From Chloroflexi bacterium RBG_16_70_13 (GTDB taxonomy: Bacteria; Chloroflexota; Limnocylindria; Limnocylindrales; CSP1-4): a stretch of 6,492 nt of DNA. Positions within the stretch are counted from its first letter, which is position 1. Each line of letters opens with the position of its first letter. Location: assembly GCA_001795245.1 (NCBI GenBank), contig MGOD01000083.1:22566-29057 (forward strand), read 5' to 3'. Below the pieces are notes generated by a model that saw only the letters and a program-made list of their open reading frames with translations, searched no databases and was not told where the DNA came from. The translations under genes and the position numbers were made by a program. Shown piece after piece: positions 1 to 4,838 of the stretch.

Positions 1-796
1 AGCCGTCGTAGTTGCGGACCCGGTCGTAGCCGAGAAGCTCGTGGAGGACGAACCAGCTGTGGCTCGCCCGCTCGCCGATCCGGCAGTAGGTGATGATGTC
101 CTGGTCGTTGGAGACGCCGTTCGCCGCATAGAGGTCGCGGAGCTCGGCGGCGCTCTTGAAGGTCCCGTCCTCCCCGACCGTCTGGGCCCACGGCACCGAG
201 ACCGCGCCCGGGATGTGGCCGGCCCGCTGGGCCGTCTCGGACAGGCCCGGAGGGGCGAGGACCTCGCCCCGGAACTCGGCCGGGCTGCGGACGTCGACGA
301 GCGACAGCCCGGCCTCGCCGAGCCGGGGCAGGATGTCGTCGCGGAAGGCCCGCAGCGAGAAGTCGGGCTCGGGCAGCTCGTAGCGCGTCGCCGGGTAGCT
401 CGGGATGTCGGTCGTCGTCGGCAAGCCGCGGGCCGTCCAGAGCTTCCAGCCGCCGTCGAGGAGCTTTGCCTTGTCGTGCCCGTACAGCCGGAGCTGCCAG
501 TAGGCCCACGCGGCGAACCAGTTCTGGTTGTCGCCGTAGACGACGATCGTGGTGTCCGGCCCGATGCCGCTCTGCTGGAGGAGGCGGCTGAAGTCGGCCC
601 GGCCGGCGATATCGCGAGTGAGGCCATCAGAGAGTTGGGTCGTCCAGTTCCAGCTCACCGCGCCGGGCAGGTGGCCCTGGTCGTAAATGGTCGTGTCGAC
701 GTCGACCTCGACGAAGCGGATCGAGGGATCGTCGAGGTGCGCGAGCGCCCAGTCGGCGGAAACGAGCGCGTCATTGGCGTAGCCGTTGTCGGCCAT
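1..796 (-). CDS. Thiosulfate sulfurtransferase, tandem rhodanese (3' end cut by window edge)
   Basis: The gene encodes a cytoplasmic two-domain rhodanese that moves sulfane sulfur, classically from thiosulfate to cyanide or another thiol acceptor. Translating the minus strand from ATG at 796 gives 265 residues. The N-terminal rhodanese domain (about 8-125) has the YDQGHLPGA and LLDGGW motifs, but its active-site-like loop reads YGDNQNW with no cysteine, as expected for the inactive domain. The C-terminal domain (about 148-265) has DVRSPAEF, GHIPGA and the catalytic loop CRIGERAS with Cys238. From memory it resembles mycobacterial CysA2/SseA closely; those are about 277 residues, so only about 12-15 residues lie beyond base 1. 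The start is supported by GGAGG at 806-810, nine bases upstream. The physiological acceptor cannot be read from the sequence, and no sulfur-metabolism gene is adjacent. Confidence 0.95.
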   Translation of the reverse strand, partial: MADNGYANDALVSADWALAHLDDPSIRFVEVDVDTTIYDQGHLPGAVSWNWTTQLSDGLTRDIAGRADFSRLLQQSGIGPDTTIVVYGDNQNWFAAWAYWQLRLYGHDKAKLLDGGWKLWTARGLPTTTDIPSYPATRYELPEPDFSLRAFRDDILPRLGEAGLSLVDVRSPAEFRGEVLAPPGLSETAQRAGHIPGAVSVPWAQTVGEDGTFKSAAELRDLYAANGVSNDQDIITYCRIGERASHSWFVLHELLGYDRVRNYDG

Positions 797-816
797 GGGA
801 TCGAACCTCCGAGGGT

Positions 817-835
817 CGGCGCGCCGAGCGCGCCG
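817..835 (-). promoter_or_regulatory. GC hairpin just upstream of the sulfurtransferase RBS
   Basis: CGGCGCG (817-823) pairs perfectly with CGCGCCG (829-835) around a five-base loop. The hairpin ends six bases before the Shine-Dalgarno sequence at 806-810, so it would sit in the 5' leader of the sulfurtransferase mRNA and could affect ribosome access. In such GC-rich DNA, short stems like this also arise by chance. No known riboswitch fold is recognised. Confidence 0.25.
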
Positions 836-853
836 GGGACGTCAGGGACGCAG

Positions 854-890
854 GGCGGGCGGGTGACCGGTCAGGACGACCGGGCCCGCC
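854..890 (-). terminator. Two-part GC stem-loop between two minus-strand genes, no T tract
   Basis: An inner stem pairs 867-872 (CCGGTC) with 878-883 (GACCGG) around a five-base loop. An outer stem pairs 854-860 (GGCGGGC) with 884-890 (GCCCGCC), leaving six unpaired bases (861-866) on one side. It lies in the 162-base gap after the unknown gene ending at 959 and before the sulfurtransferase start at 796. That position suits an attenuating or terminating structure, but no T run follows on either strand, so it is not a standard intrinsic terminator. The rest of this gap shows nothing else convincing. Confidence 0.3.
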
Positions 891-958
891 GGGGACACGC
901 GCAGCGGCCCGGGGACTGGGGCGGCGCCGGGTGCCCCTGGCGAGCATTGACAATCCGG

Positions 959-1417
959 TCAGTCATGGCCGGTCGTCCGCTCGCGGCGGCTGAAGTCGAG
1001 GAGCGCCTCGCGGCAGGCGTCGGCCTGGCGCTGGGCCTTGCGGACGATCCAGGGATCGACCCGGGAGGAATCCTCGATCGTGACGGTCGCCCCGAGCGGC
1101 CCGCCGTCGACGACGATGCCGGCGGTCGTCCGGTAGTCCGCGGCCCAGTTGGCGGCCAGCTGGATGATCGCGTCGCCGACGACGCGCTCGGAGAAGAGCC
1201 AGTCGACCCAGGTGGCGTTGAGGCGGTCGACGATCGCCGCCAGCCGGACCGGGCGGCCCCGCTCGATACGGGCGATGAGGGCCGTGACCCGGACGGCTGC
1301 GAAAGGGTCGCCGGATTCGGCGACGACCGGCGGCGCGATGGCCGGGTCGGGCAGGTCGGCGGGCGCGGGACGCAACTCGCCGATGCCGGAGGCTTGGGTG
1401 GACGCTGCCTGAATCAC
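959..1417 (-). CDS. Conserved-looking protein of unknown function, about 152 aa
   Basis: I do not recognise a named family. From the GTG at 1417 the protein has 152 residues. Residues 1-38 are a low-complexity tail rich in Ala, Pro and Ser. A compact domain at about 39-145 follows: a helix (PFAAVRVTALIARIERG), a stretch rich in Trp and charged residues (NATWVDWLFSERVVGDAI), a Gly-rich turn (VDGGPLGA) and an amphipathic helix (RKAQRQADACREALLDF). There is no signal peptide or membrane helix, so it is probably cytoplasmic. The frame stays open to a GTG at 1471, with another GTG at 1444. I prefer 1417 because it alone has a possible Shine-Dalgarno (GGAG at 1430-1433, 12 bases away) and because an extended -10-like element lies at 1462-1470. 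It is followed on the same strand by the sulfurtransferase after 162 bases. Confidence 0.75.
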   Translation of the reverse strand: MIQAASTQASGIGELRPAPADLPDPAIAPPVVAESGDPFAAVRVTALIARIERGRPVRLAAIVDRLNATWVDWLFSERVVGDAIIQLAANWAADYRTTAGIVVDGGPLGATVTIEDSSRVDPWIVRKAQRQADACREALLDFSRRERTTGHD

Positions 1418-1461
1418 GGGTGCGGCGATCTCCGAGTTGCGCACTGGGGATTCGAGCCGCG

Positions 1462-1470
1462 AGCCTAGCA
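1462..1470 (-). promoter_or_regulatory. Possible extended -10 element, TGCTAGGCT
   Basis: Read on the minus strand, TGCTAGGCT fits the extended -10 pattern TGNTANNNT. It lies 24 bases beyond the stop of the broken transporter and about 45 bases before the preferred GTG start at 1417. No matching -35 hexamer is seen 16-19 bases upstream, as extended -10 promoters allow. It would give the unknown gene its own transcript, independent of the decayed transporter. Confidence 0.3.
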
Positions 1471-1493
1471 CGGACGCGCCACGTGCGCCGCCA

Positions 1494-2184
1494 TCAGGTC
1501 GCCGTGGCGGGCGCCGCCGGTTGCGTTCCGGCGCGGCGGATCGAGAGGGCCACGATCCCGGCCGCCACGGTCATCCAGCCGGCGACGATGAAGGCATGGC
1601 GTAGTCCCCGACGAGGTCACGGGTGACGCCGGCCACGAACGCCGCGATGGCCGCGCCGACCATGTGCGAGGCGAAGACCCAACCGTAGATGACGCCGACG
1701 TTGCGCTTGCCGAACGAGAAGACGAGCTGGCCGGCGCTGTTGCTGGCGCCGAGGATGCCGAGGACGATGCCGCTCCGCTCCACGAACCAGCGTGTCCCGA
1801 CCGTCGCCGCGAGGACGCTCGCGACCAGCCCGTGCCCAGGCCCGACGTCAGGCCGAAGAAGAAGGCGAGCTGCCAGGCCTCCGTGACCTGGGTGGAGGCG
1901 ACCATCGACGCCGCGGTGACGGCAAGGGCCGCGAGCGTGACGCGGCGCACGCCGTGACGGCCCATGAGCACGCCGCTGACCGGCCCGGCAACGCCGAAGA
2001 CGATGAGCCCCAGCGCGGCCGCCAGCGACAGGAGCCCCTTCGACCAGCCGGTGTCGGCCTCCATGTCGAGGAGGAAGGCGCCGGGCGCCGTCCGGGCGCC
2101 GGCGGTGACGACCAGGACGAGCGCCGTGACCCAGACGACGATCCCGCCGTAGAAGAGCCGGGGGGAGCGGGAAGGGACGCGCAT
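1494..2184 (-). pseudogene. Major facilitator superfamily transporter, internally deleted and frameshifted
   Basis: An intact relative would be a membrane transporter of about 400-430 residues and 12 helices. Here only about 230 codons remain. From ATG 2184 the first frame gives helix 1 (about 12-30), helix 2 (50-72), the MFS loop 2-3 signature GVLMGRHGVRRV (71-82), and helices 3 and 4 up to GLGTG. One base is then missing near 1828-1831. The next frame reads WFVERSGIVLGILGASNSAGQLVF and runs straight into SFGKRNVGVIYGWVF, which normally lies just before helix 11. About 190 residues are thus absent at 1712-1722. A second missing base near 1599-1602 shifts into FIVAGWMTVAAGIVALSIRR and a stop at 1494-1496. 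I infer a dead gene. By general sequence style it looks closest to the monocarboxylate/oxalate-type (OFA-like) group, but the substrate is unknown. ATG 2193 is an alternative start. Confidence 0.85.
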
Positions 2185-2191
2185 GGCGCGC

Positions 2192-2219
2192 ATCCTACGG
2201 ACGGGCGCGTGCGTGTCGA
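2192..2219 (-). promoter_or_regulatory. Candidate sigma70-type promoter of the transporter remnant, possibly leaderless
   Basis: On the minus strand TCGACA (2214-2219, five of six matches to TTGACA) is followed after 16 bases by TAGGAT (2192-2197). Transcription would start about 6-8 bases later, at or next to the ATG at 2184, which would give a leaderless message; no Shine-Dalgarno precedes that ATG. The promoter lies in the 103-base gap between the divergent transporter and lipoprotein genes. No clear plus-strand promoter for the lipoprotein is visible in the same gap. Confidence 0.35.
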
Positions 2220-2287
2220 TCTCGGGACGGCACGGCCCGTCACAGGAGAGGTTCGAGCGCGTCTCACGGGCAATCGAGGTGGGCGAA

Positions 2288-3799
2288 ATGACCCGAGCTC
2301 TCGCGTCCTCAGTGCTCTGTGTGTCCCTCATCGCCGGCTGTTCAAGCCCGGCCGAGGTGGGCCCGAGCCGCGGGCCAACCGCCGAGGCACCGTCGCCGTC
2401 CGGCCCCCAGTCGGGCTCGCCAGCACACCCGAGCCCTTCGAGCGCGGCACCGACGCTGGCGCCTTCGGCCGCCCCGACGCTGCGGCCGTCAGTCTCCCAG
2501 GCCCCGTTGCTGTCCGCCAGACAGCTCGGCCTGGACATCCGGATGGCCCCCGGCGCGAACGGCACCTTGTTCGTCTCGATCCCGCGACCCGGCGGCTCGA
2601 TCCTGACGCGCCTCGACCCCGCCGGGTCGCCGGTCCTGGGGTGGCCGATCACCGTGCGGAGCTCCACGGCCTGCGAACTGCTGCTGCCCGTCTTCCCGGA
2701 CGGCTCCGTACGGGTCGTCTGCACGCTGGAGAACCCCGACGGGAACATGTTCAGCCCGATCGCTGCGTTTGCGTTCGACTCGGAGGGATTCCCGCTCCGA
2801 GGATGGCCGGTCAGCCTTGGTGGATCCGACTACGCGGCCCTCGCGACGGGCAACGGGCTGGCCCTGGCCGAAACGTCTCCAGGGAGCGACGTGATCACCC
2901 CGGGGCAGCCGAGCCATACCATCGCGCTCGTGAACGTAACCGCCACCGCCGCCGTCCGGAGCGGGGTCCCGGTTCCAGTTATCCCGACCTGGCCAGGAGA
3001 TCGCTGGGCCATCGGACCCGGCTGGGGTGCCTACGGCGTCCAGGGATCCGTCCTGTCCCCGAAGCTGAGCGAGATCACGGCGATCGATCTCACCGGCGCG
3101 CGCCCGGGCTGGCCAGTCTCGGTCGACGGCATCGCTTCGGCGCCGGCATTCGGACACGACGGGCGGATCATTCTTGCGGTCGCCAGCCCGGATCAGGTCC
3201 CTCGTACGACCCGGGTTATCAAGGTTGATGACCTCGACGGAGCCATCGTGGCGAGGTCGTCGGAGCTTCCGATCGCGACTGGCATGCTCCCGCCAGACGG
3301 CGACGGCGCATATGAGTGCGGGGTGCCGCTCCCACGGCCGCCGATCGCGGACCCAGGCGGCACGGTCTTCGTCTATAGCGAGATCGATGATGCGATCTAC
3401 GGTCTCGACCCGTCACTCACCGTCATGGCGGGCTGGCCGATCGTCGCCGGCGAGCTCGAGCGGCCCGACCCGTGGCTTGGGCAGGATGGGATCAGCTGTC
3501 CGTCGCTCGCCGTCCCCGGCGTCGGACCAGGCGGCACCCTGTACGTCGCCCTGAAAGCTCGAGACGAGTCCGTCGGCGGGCGTCTCCTTGCGGTCGGCTC
3601 GGATGGCCAGACGCGCCCAGGCTGGCCGGTCGAGCTCCGCCGGGCGGGCTCGGAGTTCTGGGCCATCGCGACCAGTGTCAGAGGGATCGTGTACGCGTTG
3701 GCCATCGAGCCCGAGGCGGACGGCGGCTCGTCGGCCACGATTCTTGCCATCGCCCCGGACAGCAAGGTGATATACGCGACCACGATCTTGAATCCGTAG
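2288..3799 (+). CDS. Secreted lipoprotein with five Gly-Trp-Pro repeats, probable beta-propeller (503 aa)
   Basis: The product is a predicted exported, lipid-anchored protein of 503 residues; I cannot name a function. Residues 1-18 form a lipoprotein signal peptide (Arg3, a hydrophobic core, then LIAGC with Cys18 as the lipidated residue). Residues 19-72 are a flexible linker rich in Pro, Ser and Ala. The rest is beta-rich with a recurring strand-turn motif ending in GWP followed by Val or Ile, at 118-120, 172-174, 274-276, 382-384 and 445-447. It is often preceded by a LD/ID-type strand and a Gly-rich turn, as in PQQ-like or WD-like propeller blades. Four cysteines in the domain (129, 145, 344, 404) could form two disulfides. 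The start ATG at 2288 has GAGG (2276-2279) eight bases upstream; the frame extends back to 2183, but that stretch lacks a signal sequence. It is intact although both neighbours are broken. It probably leads an operon with the Kelch remnant, which begins two bases after its stop. Confidence 0.9.
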   Translation: MTRALASSVLCVSLIAGCSSPAEVGPSRGPTAEAPSPSGPQSGSPAHPSPSSAAPTLAPSAAPTLRPSVSQAPLLSARQLGLDIRMAPGANGTLFVSIPRPGGSILTRLDPAGSPVLGWPITVRSSTACELLLPVFPDGSVRVVCTLENPDGNMFSPIAAFAFDSEGFPLRGWPVSLGGSDYAALATGNGLALAETSPGSDVITPGQPSHTIALVNVTATAAVRSGVPVPVIPTWPGDRWAIGPGWGAYGVQGSVLSPKLSEITAIDLTGARPGWPVSVDGIASAPAFGHDGRIILAVASPDQVPRTTRVIKVDDLDGAIVARSSELPIATGMLPPDGDGAYECGVPLPRPPIADPGGTVFVYSEIDDAIYGLDPSLTVMAGWPIVAGELERPDPWLGQDGISCPSLAVPGVGPGGTLYVALKARDESVGGRLLAVGSDGQTRPGWPVELRRAGSEFWAIATSVRGIVYALAIEPEADGGSSATILAIAPDSKVIYATTILNP

Positions 3800-3801
3800 G
3801 T

Positions 3802-4522
3802 ATGAGTCGGATCGCCGCGCAGCCCCGCTGATCCTTGCCTTGGTGGGAGGATGCGTGGGGCCGGCGTCGAGGTCGCCGGAGGTCACGACAAGCCAGCGCC
3901 CCGGACCAACCACCGAGATCTCGAGATCTACGACCCGGCGACCGAATCGTGGGCCGCAACCGGGTCTATGGCCGAAGCCCGAAGCGGCCACACGGCGACG
4001 CTGTTACCTGACGGCACGATGCTCGTGACGGGTGGCTGGAGCAACGCAGGCGAACCGCTGGCCTCGGTCGAGCTGTACGACCCAGCCACCGGGTCCTGGC
4101 CGGTCGCGGCGAACATGGGCCAGGCTCGGGCCGGCACACGGCCACGGTGCTCCCCGACTGCATCGTCCTCGTCGCCGGCGGCGGCGCGACTGCGGGCTCC
4201 GCCGAACTGTACGACCCGGTTCGCGACTCGTGGGTGGCGACCGGTGCAATGCACGGCGAACGCGGCGGTCATGCCGCCACGCTCCTGCCCGACGGACGCG
4301 CGCTCGTTGCCGGAGGGTGGTCCGAGGCTGATGACCCGCTGAGCTCCGCCGATCTATACGACCCGCCGAGCGGTTCATGGACGGCGATCGCGAGCATGGC
4401 CCAGGGCCGCCGGGGGCCATACGGCTACGTTGCTGCCGGATGGCAGCGTGCTCGTCACCGGCGACTACAACTACCTGAGCCGCGCCTCGGCCGAGCTGTT
4501 CGGCGCACGGGCGAAGCCATGA
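3802..4522 (+). pseudogene. Kelch-repeat lipoprotein, broken by four frame lesions
   Basis: The reconstructed product is a short Kelch beta-propeller lipoprotein of about 235 residues. From ATG 3802 the frame reads MSRIAAQPR and stops. One base added near 3819 leads into APLILALVGGC, a signal peptide with lipobox. An exact 8-bp tandem duplication at 3914-3929 breaks the frame again; removing one copy gives TTEIYDPATESW, the first blade. Four Kelch units follow, recognised by GHTATLLPDG plus LV(A/T)GG and YDP..(G/D)SW: unit 1 in one frame, units 2-3 in a second after a base lost at 4133-4137 (GHTATVLPD), and unit 4 after an extra G in the run 4412-4416. It ends SAELFGARAKP and stops at 4520-4522. 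The ATG lies two bases after the upstream lipoprotein stop and has only a weak AGGT, which suggests translational coupling in the ancestral operon. The first lesion is the least certain. Confidence 0.85.
3914..3929 (+). repeat. Exact 8-bp tandem duplication (CGAGATCT x2) inside the Kelch gene
   Basis: CGAGATCT at 3914-3921 is repeated immediately at 3922-3929. The duplication also makes a perfect 14-bp palindrome (3916-3929). Reading through both copies shifts the lipoprotein leader out of the Kelch frame. Deleting one copy on paper joins leader and first blade with no other change, so this is a frame-breaking duplication rather than a coincidental repeat. Confidence 0.85.
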
Positions 4523-4553
4523 TCAGGCCGATCCGAAAGAGAGAGGTGGGCCG

Positions 4554-4838
4554 ATGAACGACCCGAAGGTGAGCGTCGGGCGATGGGTCCTCGCTCCACT
4601 CGTGGGCCTGGCAACCTGGGCATTGACGTCGACCCTGACGACGGGCCCGTTCATGCAGGTGTTCGGGAATCTGCCCGTCGGGCTGCTGCTCGGAGCCTTC
4701 CTGGGGGTGATCGTCGCCGGCCGGATCGTCGGTGCCCGATCGCCGCGACAGTGGATCACGATCGGGGTCCTGACGGTCGGCCTGATCGTCATCACGACGG
4801 TGGCGTTCGTGGTGGCGTTCCTGAGGACGTTCTCCTAG
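4554..4838 (+). CDS. Small three-helix membrane protein, unknown function (94 aa)
   Basis: I do not recognise a family. The 94 residues hold three likely membrane helices: about 11-29 (WVLAPLVGLATWALTSTL), 40-60 (Gly/Leu-rich, ending before an Ala-Arg-Ser-Pro-Arg loop) and 67-90 (very hydrophobic, ILE/VAL-rich). Basic residues cluster in the loop between helices 2 and 3 (Arg57, Arg62, Arg65), so that loop is probably cytoplasmic, which would put the N-terminus outside if all three segments span; the topology is uncertain. The start is well supported by GAGAGG at 4541-4546, seven bases before ATG 4554. It lies 31 bases after the Kelch remnant on the same strand and may be the last gene of that operon. 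Its TAG stop overlaps the stop of the convergent aminomutase gene. Confidence 0.8.
   Translation: MNDPKVSVGRWVLAPLVGLATWALTSTLTTGPFMQVFGNLPVGLLLGAFLGVIVAGRIVGARSPRQWITIGVLTVGLIVITTVAFVVAFLRTFS
4835..4838. other. CTAG palindrome serving as stop codon for two convergent genes
   Basis: The membrane protein ends with TAG at 4836-4838 on the plus strand, and the aminomutase ends with TAG at 4837-4835 on the minus strand. The four bases CTAG therefore carry both stops. No space is left for a terminator between the genes, and no hairpin with a T tract is seen next to the overlap on either strand. Confidence 0.9.

Noticed and set aside
947..952. TTGACA on the plus strand
   Set aside because: No -10 box occurs 15-19 bases downstream and no plus-strand gene begins there. 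The reverse reading TTGTCA also lacks a -10 for the sulfurtransferase.
41..1468. Plus-strand open frame of 475 codons
   Set aside because: It lies antisense to the sulfurtransferase and the unknown gene. Its product is low-complexity Arg/Gly/Asp-rich sequence without any domain, typical of the mirror frame of GC-rich coding DNA.
1571..1783. Separate 70-residue membrane protein
   Set aside because: It is the middle segment of the frameshifted transporter, with MFS motifs on both sides in neighbouring frames.
2185..2748. Upstream extension of the transporter frame on the minus strand
   Set aside because: The extra 188 residues before the transporter start are Gly/Ser-rich, lie antisense to the lipoprotein and match nothing in MFS proteins. 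The transporter begins at 2184 or 2193.
1792..3228. Plus-strand open frame of 478 codons
   Set aside because: It overlaps the transporter remnant antisense and the lipoprotein in another frame. The composition is Arg/Pro/Gly-rich, with no signal peptide or motif.
3840..4028. Independent small lipoprotein starting at TTG 3840
   Set aside because: The lipobox is real, but this frame is the leader of the Kelch gene cut off by the 8-bp duplication, not a separate gene.
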